The notes: generated by a model from the letters alone, not told the origin. Counted from the first letter of the stretch, positions 7,996-18,719 are shown. The stretch is 64,000 nucleotides of DNA from Microbacterium sp. ET2 (GCF_030347395.1 NZ_CP128170.1:2294001-2358000), one strand, 5' to 3'. Made by a program: numbers and translations.

Positions 7996-8939
7996 CGACC
8001 GACGGTTCGGGCCTGCTCATCCTCCGCAACAGCCGGTCGGGGACGGCGGTGATCCGCACCGACCCCGCCGAGCTGTTCGCCGAACGCCTTCCCGCGGCGC
8101 GCGTGCACGAGCTGAATGAAGGCGAAGACCTGGCGGATGTCGTCGAGGCGGCGTTCGCCGACGGCGACGCGCCCACGGTCCTCGGCGTCTACGGCGGCGA
8201 CGGGTCGGTCTCGCGCATGGCGGGCCTGGCGCGGCAGCACGGCGTCCCACTGCTGGTGATGCCGGGCGGCACCTTCAACCACTTCGCCCGGTCGGCGGGT
8301 CTCGAAGACGTGGAGACCGCCGTGGAGGCGTTTCTTGCGGAGGACACCGTCGAGGTGAGCGCCATGGAGGTCCGCGAGAATGGCGCCGACGCGGTGCTCG
8401 TCCTCAACGCCGCGTCGGTGGGCGCCTACCCCGAGCTGATCGAGGAGCGCGACAAACGGCGCCGGCGGTTCGGGAAGTGGCTCGGCGGCATCGTCGCCGC
8501 CTGGCGGACCATGCGCACGGCCGAGCCGCTCGTGATCGTCCGGGACGGCCGCCGCGCTCGGGTGTGGTCGGTCTTCGTCGGCGTCGGCACGAACGACCCG
8601 AAGCGGGTCGCGACGATGCAGCGCGAGAACCTCGAGGACCCCGTCCTCGACATCCGCATCCATCACGCCCGCGGCACGCGCCTGCGCGCGATCGCCTCGC
8701 TCGCCTTCGGCAAGCGGACGGCGGCGGTGCTTCGCGCGGTGCGGCTCATGCCCGCCGAGCGCGACGTCGAGCGGCTCCTGGAGACCGGGTTCGAGATGAT
8801 CGTGCGGCCCGGGCCCGGGCGTCCCGAGGTCTGGGTGCACGATGGCGAGCTCGAAGAGCCGCACGGTGAGGAGTTCACGCTGCGCTTCGCCGTGGTCCCC
8901 GCGGCGCTGACGGTGTTCGCCCCGCGCCCTGGTCGCTGA
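7992..8939 (+). CDS. diacylglycerol kinase catalytic-domain protein
   Basis: This 315-residue protein has the DAGK/NAD-kinase-type nucleotide motif YGGDGSVSRMAGLA near residue 68 and a second glycine-rich loop MPGGTFNHFARSAGL near 90. A beta-rich C-terminal domain follows. Related proteins phosphorylate diacylglycerol or other lipids at the membrane. The substrate is not predictable here. ATGA overlap with the Lrp/AsnC gene suggests one transcript. It ends just before a strong palindrome that may serve as a shared terminator. Confidence 0.85.
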   Translation: MTTDGSGLLILRNSRSGTAVIRTDPAELFAERLPAARVHELNEGEDLADVVEAAFADGDAPTVLGVYGGDGSVSRMAGLARQHGVPLLVMPGGTFNHFARSAGLEDVETAVEAFLAEDTVEVSAMEVRENGADAVLVLNAASVGAYPELIEERDKRRRRFGKWLGGIVAAWRTMRTAEPLVIVRDGRRARVWSVFVGVGTNDPKRVATMQRENLEDPVLDIRIHHARGTRLRAIASLAFGKRTAAVLRAVRLMPAERDVERLLETGFEMIVRPGPGRPEVWVHDGELEEPHGEEFTLRFAVVPAALTVFAPRPGR

Positions 8940-8970
8940 CCCGCCCTCCGCCCTCGTCCCCTTCCCCCGT

Positions 8971-9043
8971 CCGCGAGAGTGCATCTGAGCGCCGAGCATG
9001 CGGGTAGACCCCGGATTCTCGGCGCGCAGATGCACTCTCGCGG
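8971..9043. repeat. 73-bp palindromic element A
   Basis: Arms of 26 bp at 8971-8996 and 9018-9043 match at 25 of 26 positions around a 21-bp loop. The outer end reads CCGCGAGAGTGCATC and its complement. It lies between the convergent lipid-kinase-family and dehydrogenase genes and would form a strong hairpin on either strand. Elements at 12023-12089 and 12301-12371 have similar ends. Confidence 0.8.
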
Positions 9044-9066
9044 TGGAGAGCGGAGGAGGGGTCGCG

Positions 9067-10599
<1,533 letters not shown>

Positions 10600-10651
10600 C
10601 TCTTCCTTCCGGTGGGTCCCCTCGTGAGGGACACGTGGTTCCAGTGTGTCG

Positions 10652-11989
10652 TCAGAGTCGGACGGTCGCGAGGGCGGCGTCGTAGATCTCCAGCGCCTCG
10701 GCGACCTCATCGGCGGTGACGACGCACGGTGGCACGACGTGGATGCGGTTGTCGGCGGTGAAGGGCAGGAGGCCCCGCGCCAGGAGGTCCTTCTTGAGCG
10801 CTCCGATCGCTGCGGCGGGCAGCGGTTCACGGGTCTCACGGTCGCTGACGAGGTCGAGCGCCCAGAAGACGCCCTCGCCGCGCACCTCCCCGATGACCTC
10901 GTGCTTCTCGGCGAGCGCGAGGAGCCCCGGACCGATCGCCTCGGCACCCATGCGGCGGGCGTTGTCGACGATTCCCTCGGACTCCATCGCATCGAGCGCC
11001 GCGATGATGGATGCCGCGGCGAGCGGGTGCCCGCTGTACGTGAGGCCGCCGGGGAAGACGCGCTCGTCGAACGTCGCGGCGATCTCGTCCGAGATGATCA
11101 CTCCGCCCACCGGCACGTAGCCGGAGTTGACGCCCTTGGCGAAGGCGATGAGGTCGGGCACCACGTCGTAGCCGTCGAACGCGAACCAGCGGCCGGTGCG
11201 TCCGAACCCCGCCATGACCTCGTCGAGGATGAGGAGGATGCCGTAGCGGTCGGCGAGGTCGCGAACCCCGGCGAGGTATCCCGGCGGCGGGAGCAGCACC
11301 CCGGCGGTGCCGGGTATCGACTCCAGCAGCAGGGCGGCGATGCTCGCAGGCCCCTCGGCCTGGATGACGCGTTCGAGGTGGTGGAGCGCCCGTGCGCTCT
11401 CCTCTTCGGGTGTCGTCGCCCAGAACTCCGAGCGATACAGATACGGGCCGAAGAAGTGCACGTGCCCGCGGGCGTACTCGTTCGGGATGCGGCGCCAGTC
11501 GCCGGTCGCGACGATCGCCGCCCCGGTGTTGCCGTGGTACGAGCGGTACGTCGACAGCACCTTCTCTCGCCCGACCTCGCCCTTGGCGGCGGCGTGGAGG
11601 CGCGCCATCCGGATCGCGTTCTCGATCGCATCCGCACCGCCGTTGGTGAAGAACACCCGGTTCATCCCCTCAGGGGCGCGGGCGACGATGCGGGCGGCGG
11701 CCTCGCCGCGCTGGAGGTTGGCCGTCGCGGGCCCGATCGTCGCGAGCCGAGCGGCTTGCTCCTGGATGCCCGCGACCACCGCAGGATGCTGGTGACCGAT
11801 GTTGACGTTCACGAGCTGGCTCGAGAAGTCCAGCATCCGATTGCCGGCGTGGTCCCACACCGTCGTCCCCGACCCCCCGGCGATGACGGGCAGATCGAGC
11901 CCGGCCTGCGCCGACCACGAGTGGAAGACGTGCGCACGATCGAGCTGCGTAGCCCGGGCGTCGAGATCGGTCTGGATGTCGGTGGTCAT
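10652..11989 (-). CDS. class III aminotransferase, probable beta-alanine / beta-aminoisobutyrate aminotransferase
   Basis: This 445-residue PLP enzyme has the cofactor lysine in LIAFAKGVNSGYVPVGG near residue 285, the LILDEVMAGFGRTG motif near 255, and FFTNGGADAIENAIRMAR near 117. The family transfers amino groups from omega-amino acids to pyruvate or 2-oxoglutarate. In this operon the natural substrates are beta-alanine and beta-aminoisobutyrate, released by the amidohydrolase at 18848-19696. A GAGGAGA ribosome-binding site precedes ATG 11989. A 406-bp gap with palindromes separates it from the upstream transporter gene, so it may also be partly uncoupled. Confidence 0.88.
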   Translation of the reverse strand: MTTDIQTDLDARATQLDRAHVFHSWSAQAGLDLPVIAGGSGTTVWDHAGNRMLDFSSQLVNVNIGHQHPAVVAGIQEQAARLATIGPATANLQRGEAAARIVARAPEGMNRVFFTNGGADAIENAIRMARLHAAAKGEVGREKVLSTYRSYHGNTGAAIVATGDWRRIPNEYARGHVHFFGPYLYRSEFWATTPEEESARALHHLERVIQAEGPASIAALLLESIPGTAGVLLPPPGYLAGVRDLADRYGILLILDEVMAGFGRTGRWFAFDGYDVVPDLIAFAKGVNSGYVPVGGVIISDEIAATFDERVFPGGLTYSGHPLAAASIIAALDAMESEGIVDNARRMGAEAIGPGLLALAEKHEVIGEVRGEGVFWALDLVSDRETREPLPAAAIGALKKDLLARGLLPFTADNRIHVVPPCVVTADEVAEALEIYDAALATVRL

Positions 11990-12022
11990 GGTGTCTCCTC
12001 ATCGATGGTGCGGTCCCACCCA

Positions 12023-12089
12023 CGAGACAGCACTGCGGCTGAGAGACCCGTTGCGGCGAACGTCGTCTCGGCGCGCATATGCAGTCTCG
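12023..12089. repeat. palindromic element B, degenerate
   Basis: Outer ends CGAGAC (12023-12028) and GTCTCG (12084-12089) and inner GAGAC/GTCTC blocks pair imperfectly. Its ends resemble elements A and C. The space from 11990 to 12395 holds elements B and C plus a short reading frame, and nothing else I can identify. Confidence 0.5.
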
Positions 12090-12137
12090 CCGATCGCGGG
12101 CGTGTTGGGGAGAGGGTCACGCGGAGCGCGCTCCGTC

Positions 12138-12218
12138 TCAGGCGCCGATGTATGCCAGGAAGAAGAAGAATCCCCATGCGCCGGAGTTCACGACGGTGAC
12201 ACGACTGTCGGATGCCAC
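12138..12218 (-). CDS. 26-residue remnant of a small membrane protein
   Basis: A GTG start at 12218, with GAGG 7 nt upstream, opens a short frame. It begins MASDSRVTVVNSGAW and continues into a hydrophobic run with four phenylalanines, then ends at TGA after LAYIGA. The composition and the abrupt stop in mid-helix look like the N-terminal part of a small actinobacterial membrane protein, normally longer, that has lost its 3' half. No continuation is visible in any frame beyond the stop, where palindromic element B begins about 50 bp away. It could also be a chance frame or an intact micropeptide. Confidence 0.4.
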   Translation of the reverse strand: MASDSRVTVVNSGAWGFFFFLAYIGA

Positions 12219-12300
12219 GAGCCGACCTCACTTCCCCTTCGCCCCGGGTGGTCACGTCCATGATCGCGAGGCAGGTGTCGCGGCTCCGGGCCCAAGGTCC

Positions 12301-12371
12301 CGCGAGACTGCACTGCGGCGTCGAGACCGATCGCGGCGCGGTCGGTCTCGACGTGCACATGCAGTCTCGCG
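12301..12371. repeat. 71-bp palindromic element C
   Basis: Arms of 34 bp at 12301-12334 and 12338-12371 pair at 27 of 34 positions with a 3-nt loop. The outer 12 bases CGCGAGACTGCA pair perfectly. It starts about 25 bp downstream of the substrate-binding-protein stop codon (minus strand) and would form a long hairpin within the operon transcript. Confidence 0.75.
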
Positions 12372-12395
12372 GATCACAGATGGTTGCGACGCGGC

Positions 12396-13562
12396 TCAGT
12401 TGCCGCCCTCCTGCAGCTCGACCTCGATGGGCTCGAACGACTCGCCGAACACGTCGACGCCGTCGGCCTCCAGCTCATCGAGCGCCTGCTGGATGTACTG
12501 GTTGTCGTACGCCGTCGCCGGGGGCTCCTCGGTGATCAACCGCGCACCGGTCTCGTTGACCGCGGCGAGGGCGCCCTCGACGGTCTGTGTCCAGGCCGCT
12601 TCGTCGATGATGCCGATGCCGTCCGCCGCGGGCCAGATGAGCTTGTTGGTCTCGTTCATCATCCACAGCTCGTGGCTCGGGCCCCAGCCCGACCCCGACG
12701 CGAGGGTGATGTCGGCGGCCTGCTCGGGGTTGTCGCGCGCGTACGCCCACCCCTTGATGACGGCCTTGAGGAACGCCACCGCCGTCTCGGCGTACGCCTC
12801 GTCCGATTCCAGACGCTCGGTGTCGGCCCAGATCGCGTCCTGCAGCATGGCTCCGACGGTGTCGTCCTGGTAGCTGATCACCGAGAAGTCCTCGGGCTGA
12901 TAGAGCTCACCGGTGTCGGGGTCGACGGTCTCGAGCAGCTGGGCGTACTCGTTGTAGGTCATCGCCTGCGCCGCGTCGATGTCGCCCTGCAGGAAGGCGT
13001 TCATGTTGAAGTCCTGCGTGATGATCTCCACGGTCGTGGAGTCCAGACCCTCGGCGGCCATCGCCGCGAAGATCTCCCACTCGTTGCCGAAGCCCCACGA
13101 TCCGATCCGCTTGCCCTCGAAGTCGGCGACCGAGTCGATGCCCGCATCGGCCCACGCGACCTGCAGGGTGCCCGAGCGCTGGAAGATCTGGGCGATGTTG
13201 GTGAGGTTGGCGCCCGCCTCGATCGATCCGAGGACCTTCGGCACCCAGGCGATGGCGAAGTCGACGTCACCGGCGGCGAGGGCGTCCTGCGGCACGATGT
13301 CGCCGCCGGAGGGGATGATCTCCACTTCCAGGCCCTCCTCCTCGAAGAAGCCCTGGTCGACGGCGGCGAAATAGCCGGCGAACTGCGCCTGCGGCAGCCA
13401 CTGCAGCTGCAGCGTGACGGGTGTCAGTTCGCCGTCGGGGGCGTCGCCGGACGCCTCTCCCGAACCCGAGTCCGAGCCGCCGCCCGAGCAGGCGGTGAGG
13501 ACGAGCGCCGCGGTCAGCGCGGCGGCTCCGGCCGCGAGGATGCGGCGTGTGCTGTGTCTCAT
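12396..13562 (-). CDS. NMT1/THI5-like ABC transporter substrate-binding lipoprotein
   Basis: This 388-residue protein has a lipoprotein signal (MRHSTRRILAAGAAALTAAL) with lipobox LTACSGG, then a Ser/Gly/Glu-rich tether of about 25 residues. The solute-binding domain begins VTLQLQWLPQAQFAGYFAAV, a hallmark of the THI5/NMT1 family that binds pyrimidine-type and related ligands. It would sit on the outer face of the membrane and feed the two permeases. Position inside the pyrimidine degradation operon suggests a pyrimidine base, dihydropyrimidine or N-carbamoyl compound as ligand; that is inference. Confidence 0.9.
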   Translation of the reverse strand: MRHSTRRILAAGAAALTAALVLTACSGGGSDSGSGEASGDAPDGELTPVTLQLQWLPQAQFAGYFAAVDQGFFEEEGLEVEIIPSGGDIVPQDALAAGDVDFAIAWVPKVLGSIEAGANLTNIAQIFQRSGTLQVAWADAGIDSVADFEGKRIGSWGFGNEWEIFAAMAAEGLDSTTVEIITQDFNMNAFLQGDIDAAQAMTYNEYAQLLETVDPDTGELYQPEDFSVISYQDDTVGAMLQDAIWADTERLESDEAYAETAVAFLKAVIKGWAYARDNPEQAADITLASGSGWGPSHELWMMNETNKLIWPAADGIGIIDEAAWTQTVEGALAAVNETGARLITEEPPATAYDNQYIQQALDELEADGVDVFGESFEPIEVELQEGGN

Positions 13563-13658
13563 GGTGGTTCCCTTCGGATCCCTCCCGGGATCAGATCGTG
13601 CGATGGGATGGTGCGGTGCCGGCCCCGCCGGGTGCGGGGACGCTGTCGGGGGCGGGCG

Positions 13659-14438
13659 TCATCGCGCGGCTCCCGGAGAGATGCGACGGAGCACCAGGCG
13701 CTCCAGGGCCGCGGTGGCGAGGAAGAACAGCAGGCCTAGGGCGATCGCCGCGGCGACGTAGGCCCAGGCGCGCGCGTAGGCGCTCGTGGCGGCCGAGGTG
13801 GAGATGAAGCTCCCCAGGCCACCGCGGGGCCCGCCGAAGTACTCGGCCACGAGGGCGGAGATGACGGCCAGCGAGCTGGCGATCCGGATGCCGGTGAGGA
13901 GGAACGGCGCGGCCGTCGGCAGCGTCACGATCCGGAAGGCCTGCGACGAGCTGGCCGCGTAGCTGCGCATGAGGTCGCGGTGCACCGGGCGGGTCTGCCG
14001 GAGGCCCCGGAGAGTGTTGACGAAGACGGGGACGAACGACGCCAGGGCGGCGATCGCCTGCCGACCGAACTGGCTGTCGGCGCCGAACATCGAATTCAGC
14101 ACTGGAGCCAGCGCCACGATCGGCACGACGGCGAGAGCGGCGACCACAGGGGCCGACATGCCGTCGACCGCCTGCCAGCGGGCGGCGAGGGCGGCGAGCA
14201 CCACCGCGAGGATCGTGCCGACCACGAGCCCGATGAGGGCGTTGGTGCCGGTCACGAGGGTCGCGTCGCCGATCGCAGGTGCGAAGGCGATGAACTCCTC
14301 CGCGATGGCTGCAGGACTGGGAAGCAGATAGTCCGAGACGCCGACGACGCCGACCAGCAGCTGCCAGACGCCGAGGAAGATCAGCCCGACGACGATCGGG
14401 GCGATGATCCGCAGGCGCTCGGCGGTGGCGGCCGTCAT
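13659..14438 (-). CDS. ABC transporter permease (SsuC/ThiX type)
   Basis: This 259-residue protein has about six membrane helices and the permease EAA-like loop ASSSQAFRIVTLPTAAPFLL near residue 150, where the ATPase docks. It overlaps the ATPase gene by 4 bp. It is one of two non-identical permeases in the operon, so the channel is probably a heterodimer. A 96-bp gap precedes the substrate-binding-protein gene, which has its own GAAGGGA ribosome-binding site. Confidence 0.9.
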   Translation of the reverse strand: MTAATAERLRIIAPIVVGLIFLGVWQLLVGVVGVSDYLLPSPAAIAEEFIAFAPAIGDATLVTGTNALIGLVVGTILAVVLAALAARWQAVDGMSAPVVAALAVVPIVALAPVLNSMFGADSQFGRQAIAALASFVPVFVNTLRGLRQTRPVHRDLMRSYAASSSQAFRIVTLPTAAPFLLTGIRIASSLAVISALVAEYFGGPRGGLGSFISTSAATSAYARAWAYVAAAIALGLLFFLATAALERLVLRRISPGAAR

Positions 14439-15274
14439 CGCATCTCCCGCGTGGCGGCGCGCTCGCCGTCGGCCTGCCCGTGCAGGGCTTCACGCACCGC
14501 GGTCACGCTGTCGAAGAAGACGGATGCCTCGCGAAGGGCCTCATCGCGACGGGTGGCCCCGAAGCTCACATCCACCACCGCGGTGATCCGGCCCGGGCGC
14601 GGGGACATCACGACCACCCGGTCGGAGAGGAAGACAGCCTCGGGGATGGAGTGGGTGACGAAGACGACGGCTGCGCCGGTCTCGGTCGCGATGCGTGCGA
14701 GCTCGGTCTGCATGCGCTCGCGCGTCATCTCGTCGAGCGCCCCGAACGGCTCGTCCATCAGCAGCAGCCGCGGCTGTTCGGCGAGGGCCCGCGCGATGGC
14801 GACGCGCTGCTGCATCCCTCCCGACAGCTGATCCGGATACCGGTCGGCGAAGTCGGTGAGTCCGACCATCTCGGTGAGCTCGGCCACGCGCGTCCGCCGA
14901 TCGGCGGCTCCGACGCCGTGGATCTCCAGGGGCAGGGCGATGTTCGCGGCGACCGTCCGCCAAGGGAGGAGACCCGCCTGCTGGAAGGCGATGCCGTAGT
15001 CCTGGTCGCGGCGGGCGCGGGAGGGGTCTTTGCCGAAGACGTCGATGTGCCCCGACGATGCGGTGTCGAGATCGGCGATGAGCCGCAGGAGCGTCGACTT
15101 GCCGCACCCGGACGGGCCGATCAGCGACACGAACTCGCCGGGGGCGACCGTGAGGTCGACGGCGCTGAGCGCCTGCACCTCGCCCGAGGACGAGGGAAAG
15201 GTCTTGGTCACGTCGGTCACCGAGACCGCTGCTGTCGCGGTGACCGGTACGGCGGTGGGGGTGGGGGTGCTCAT
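14435..15274 (-). CDS. ABC transporter ATP-binding protein (SsuB/TauB type)
   Basis: This 279-residue ATPase has Walker A GPSGCGKSTLL near residue 57, signature LSGGMQQRVAIARAL near 147, Walker B LLLMDEPFGALDEMTRE near 170, and the switch histidine in VFVTHSIPEA. It powers the THI5-like importer. It overlaps both flanking permease genes by 4 bp, so the permease-ATPase-permease unit is strictly coupled. The N-terminus may begin at ATG 15274 or slightly downstream. Confidence 0.92.
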   Translation of the reverse strand: MSTPTPTAVPVTATAAVSVTDVTKTFPSSSGEVQALSAVDLTVAPGEFVSLIGPSGCGKSTLLRLIADLDTASSGHIDVFGKDPSRARRDQDYGIAFQQAGLLPWRTVAANIALPLEIHGVGAADRRTRVAELTEMVGLTDFADRYPDQLSGGMQQRVAIARALAEQPRLLLMDEPFGALDEMTRERMQTELARIATETGAAVVFVTHSIPEAVFLSDRVVVMSPRPGRITAVVDVSFGATRRDEALREASVFFDSVTAVREALHGQADGERAATREMR

Positions 15275-16230
15275 GCGGTGACCTCGCCTCGTCGATAGTT
15301 CTTCAGGATGACGCCGAGGACCGCGATCGATCCGGCGGCGATGAGGCCGAGGGCCACGGCGCCGAAGATCGGCCCCCAGGCCTTGGCGGGGTCACCCGAG
15401 GCCTGGCCGGCGAACTGGATGAGGAGGCGGCCGATCCCGCCCTGGAGGCCCGTGGACACCTCGGCGACCACCGCGCCGACCACGGCATTGGCCGCTCCGA
15501 GGCGCAGCGCCGGGAGGAGGTAGGGCACCGCGGCGGGAAGCCGCAGGCGCCAGAGGGTCTGCCAGTAGCCGGCGGAGTAGGTCTGGAAGAGCTCGGCGTG
15601 GAGGCGCTCGGGCGACTGCAGCCCGCGCAGAGCGCCGACGGCGATGGGGAAGAACGCGAGGTACGAGGCGATGACGGCCACCGACATCCAGTCCTGCCAC
15701 TGGGCCCCCGCGATCTCGATGCGCGACCCCCAGCTGCGGACGATCGGGGCGAAGGCGATCAGCGGAACGGTCTGGCTGAGGATGATCCAGGGGAGAAGCC
15801 CCCACTCCGCCAGCCGCCAGCGCTGCATCACCAGGGCGAGCGCCATGCCCACGACGAGACCCACGAGCCATCCGGCCGCCGCGATCCCCAAAGTGGTGAG
15901 GGCGGCGAGCGCGACCGCCGTCCACAGCGGCGGCGAGCCGTCCTGCCGGGTGACGGGTTCAGCCAGGCGCACCACCATGTCCCAGACGTGGGGCATCGCG
16001 AGGTCGGTGGTGCGTGGCAGGACCCGGACGTCGCCGACGATCACGCCGTTCTCGGGCGCGAGGAGCTTGTACATCTCCCAGAGCAGGATGACCGCGGCGA
16101 CCCCGACGACGCCCCAGAGCCACGCCGCGCCCCGGCGTCCACCGCGCCGCCCGCCGGGGCGGGCCGCACGGACCGACGTGGACCGGGTGGCCGCGGTGAC
16201 GACGTCGGGTGCGACATCCGTTCTCGTCAT
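15271..16230 (-). CDS. ABC transporter permease, second subunit
   Basis: This 319-residue protein has a basic 35-residue N-terminus, then about six helices and the coupling loop TYSAGYWQTLWRLRLPAAVP near residue 215. It has an unusual extracellular insertion after the first helix, about residues 55-95 (LLAPENGVIVGDVRVLPRTT), which could contact the binding protein. The gene overlaps the ATPase by 4 bp and follows the oxidoreductase gene by 7 bp. Confidence 0.9.
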   Translation of the reverse strand: MTRTDVAPDVVTAATRSTSVRAARPGGRRGGRRGAAWLWGVVGVAAVILLWEMYKLLAPENGVIVGDVRVLPRTTDLAMPHVWDMVVRLAEPVTRQDGSPPLWTAVALAALTTLGIAAAGWLVGLVVGMALALVMQRWRLAEWGLLPWIILSQTVPLIAFAPIVRSWGSRIEIAGAQWQDWMSVAVIASYLAFFPIAVGALRGLQSPERLHAELFQTYSAGYWQTLWRLRLPAAVPYLLPALRLGAANAVVGAVVAEVSTGLQGGIGRLLIQFAGQASGDPAKAWGPIFGAVALGLIAAGSIAVLGVILKNYRRGEVTA

Positions 16231-16237
16231 CCAGCCC

Positions 16238-17263
16238 TCACTTCTTCGCCGCCACGTGCGCCTGCAGAGCCGGGATCACGGTCTCGCCGTACACGCGCAT
16301 CGTCTCCTCCTTGTTGTCGTGCTGGAGGTACCCCGCGAACTGGGTGACGCCGAGGGCGCGGAGCTGCTCGAGCTTGGCGATGTGCTCCTCGGCGCTGCCG
16401 AGGATGCAGAACCGCTCGACGATCTCGTCGGGCACGAAGTCGACGTGGTCGTTGTCGGCCTTGCCGTGGGTGTTGTAGTCGTAGCCGGTGCGCCCCGCGA
16501 TGTAGTCGGTGAGGGCGTCTGGTACGGCCCCGTGCTGGCCGTACTTGGCCACGATGTCGGCGACATGGTTCCCGACCATCCCGCCGAACCACCTGCACTG
16601 CTCGAGCATGTGCGCGCGGTCGGTTCCGATGTACATGGGCGCCGCCACGCAGAACGCGATGCTGTCGGGGTCGCGGCCGGCCGCCTCGGCCGCATCGCGC
16701 ACCGTGGTGATCATCCACGCGGCGATGTCGACGTCGGCCAGCTGCAGGATGAAGCCGTCGCCGACCTCACCGGTGAGCTTCAGCGCGAGGGGACCGTAGG
16801 CGGCGACCCAGACGTCGAGCTCCGACCCGCGGCTCCACGGGAACTGCAGGGTCGCGCCGTTGTACCCCACCGGCCGGGAGTTGCCGAGCTCGCGGATGAC
16901 GTGGATCGACTCCCGCAGCTCCTTCAACGTCGTCGGCTTGCCGTTCGTGACCCGCACGGCCGAGTCGCCCCGCCCGATGCCGCAGATCGTGCGGTTGCCG
17001 TACATCTCGTTGAGGGTCGCGAACACCGAGGCGGTGACCGTCCAATCGCGGGTGGCCGGATTGGTCACGAACGGCCCGACGGTGACGCGCTTGGTCTCGG
17101 CGAGGATCGCCGAGTGGATGACGTACGGCTCCTGCCACAGCAGGTGCGAGTCGAACGTCCACACGTGGCTGAACCCGTGCGCCTCGGCGAGCTTGGCCAG
17201 CTGCACGGTACGGGCCGCGGGCGGGTTGGTCTGCAGGACGACGCCGAAATCCATGGCCGTCAC
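16238..17263 (-). CDS. LLM-class flavin/F420-dependent oxidoreductase
   Basis: This luciferase-like (beta/alpha)8-barrel protein has 341 residues from GTG 17263, or 338 from ATG 17254 (MDFGVVLQTNPPA). The GTG start overlaps the dihydropyrimidinase stop in GTGA, which favours coupling. It resembles the F420-type LLM subfamily related to methylene-tetrahydromethanopterin reductase, with motifs FSHVWTFDSHLLWQEPY near residue 30 and GIGRGDSAVRV near 95. Its reaction is unknown. It sits where a pyrimidine-reducing enzyme would be expected, since the cluster has no dihydropyrimidine dehydrogenase. A role in ring reduction or in a side oxidation is therefore worth considering, but is inference. Confidence 0.85.
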   Translation of the reverse strand: MTAMDFGVVLQTNPPAARTVQLAKLAEAHGFSHVWTFDSHLLWQEPYVIHSAILAETKRVTVGPFVTNPATRDWTVTASVFATLNEMYGNRTICGIGRGDSAVRVTNGKPTTLKELRESIHVIRELGNSRPVGYNGATLQFPWSRGSELDVWVAAYGPLALKLTGEVGDGFILQLADVDIAAWMITTVRDAAEAAGRDPDSIAFCVAAPMYIGTDRAHMLEQCRWFGGMVGNHVADIVAKYGQHGAVPDALTDYIAGRTGYDYNTHGKADNDHVDFVPDEIVERFCILGSAEEHIAKLEQLRALGVTQFAGYLQHDNKEETMRVYGETVIPALQAHVAAKK

Positions 17264-18693
17264 ACCAGGTACTGGCTCAGGCCACGACGCAGGTACTGTC
17301 CGTCGCCCTTGCTGCCGTGGTACATGCCGCCGTCGACGATGACCCTGCCCCGCGAGATGACGGTGTCGACGTGCCCGTCGACCTCGAAGCCCTCCCAGGC
17401 CGAGTGGTCCATGTTCATCTGGTGGCTGGACGCCGAGATCGTGGTGTGGCCGTGGGGGTCGTAGACCACGACATCGCCGTCGGCGCCGGGCTGGATCACG
17501 CCCTTCCTGCCGTACAGGCCGAACATCCGCGCCGGGGTCGTGGAGGTCAGCTCCACCCACCGCTCGAGCGTGATCTTTCCGGTGACGACGCCCTGGTACA
17601 TGAGGTCCATGCGGTGCTCGACCGAGCCGATCCCGTTGGGGATCGCGCGGAAGTCATCCTTCCCCAGCTCCTTCTGCCCCTTCATGCAGAAGGGACAGTG
17701 GTCGGTGGAGACCATCTGGATGTCGTTGGTACGCAGGGCCTGCCACATGTGGTGCTGATGGCCCTCGCCCCGGCTGCGCAGGGGCGTGGAGCAGACCCAC
17801 TTCGCACCCTCGAACTGGCCCCACTCCTCACTGAATGCGCCGAGCTGCTCCTCCAGCGAGAGGTAGAGGTACTGCGGACAGGTCTCGCCGAAGACGTTCC
17901 AGCCCTGATCGCGTGCCCAGGCGAGCTGGTCGACGGCCTGCTTGGCGCTGACGTGCACCACGTACAGCGGCGCACCGGTGAGGTTCGCGAGCATGATCGC
18001 CCGATGGGTGGCCTCCTCCTCCATCTGCCACGCGCGCGCGATGCCGTGGTAGTACGGCGCCTTCTTGCCCGCCTCGGCCAGCTGGGCTGCCAGCACGTCG
18101 ATCGCGGGGCCGTTCTCGGCGTGCATCATCGTCAGCAGGCCCGTGTCGGCCGACTTCTGCATCGCCCGCAGGATCTGCGCGTCGTCGGAGTAGAACACCC
18201 CGGGGTAGGCCATGAAGAGCTTGAAGCTCGTCACCCCCTCGTCGATGAGGGAGTCCATCGCCCGCAGCGAATCGTCGTCGACGCCGCCGATGATCTGGTG
18301 GAAGCCGTAGTCGATCGCGCAGTTGCCGGCGGCCTTCTCGTGCCAGGCGGCCAGTCCGTCTTCGACGCGCTCGCCGTAGCGCTGCACGGCGAAGTCGATG
18401 ATGCTCGTCGTGCCGCCCCAGGCAGCCGCCCGGGTGCCGGTCTCGAAGGTGTCCGAGGCGGCGGTGCCCCCGAAGGGCAGCTCCATGTGGGTGTGGGCGT
18501 CGATGCCGCCGGGGATCACATACTTTCCGGTGGCGTCGACGACGGTGTCGACGGATGCCGCCAGGTCGGTGCCCAGCAGCTGCGAACCCGGCGCGAGCAC
18601 CGCGACGATGGTGTCGCCGTCGATGAGCACGTCGGCGTCGCCGCGGCCTGTTGCGGAGACGACGGTGCCTCCGGTGATCAGGGTCGTGGTCAC
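17260..18693 (-). CDS. hydA: dihydropyrimidinase (hydantoinase family)
   Basis: This 477-residue amidohydrolase has metal-binding motifs in order: GGIDAHTHMELPFGG near residue 57, the carboxylated lysine in GVTSFKLFMAYPG near 150, MHAEN near 183, VHVSAKQAVD near 239, and STDHCPF near 318. It opens the dihydrouracil or dihydrothymine ring to N-carbamoyl-beta-amino acids in the cytosol. The frame extends upstream to 18738, but GTG 18693 with AAGGA at the right distance is the better start. It is the second gene of the pyrimidine cluster and is coupled to the oxidoreductase gene. Confidence 0.92.
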   Translation of the reverse strand: MTTTLITGGTVVSATGRGDADVLIDGDTIVAVLAPGSQLLGTDLAASVDTVVDATGKYVIPGGIDAHTHMELPFGGTAASDTFETGTRAAAWGGTTSIIDFAVQRYGERVEDGLAAWHEKAAGNCAIDYGFHQIIGGVDDDSLRAMDSLIDEGVTSFKLFMAYPGVFYSDDAQILRAMQKSADTGLLTMMHAENGPAIDVLAAQLAEAGKKAPYYHGIARAWQMEEEATHRAIMLANLTGAPLYVVHVSAKQAVDQLAWARDQGWNVFGETCPQYLYLSLEEQLGAFSEEWGQFEGAKWVCSTPLRSRGEGHQHHMWQALRTNDIQMVSTDHCPFCMKGQKELGKDDFRAIPNGIGSVEHRMDLMYQGVVTGKITLERWVELTSTTPARMFGLYGRKGVIQPGADGDVVVYDPHGHTTISASSHQMNMDHSAWEGFEVDGHVDTVISRGRVIVDGGMYHGSKGDGQYLRRGLSQYLV

Positions 18694-18719
18694 GATCAGT
18701 CCTTCTTTCTGTCCGCTGC

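Noticed and set aside
16238..17560. A 440-codon version of the F420-type oxidoreductase
   Set aside because: The extension lies within the dihydropyrimidinase gene in another frame; the conserved N-terminus MDFGVV begins at 17254.
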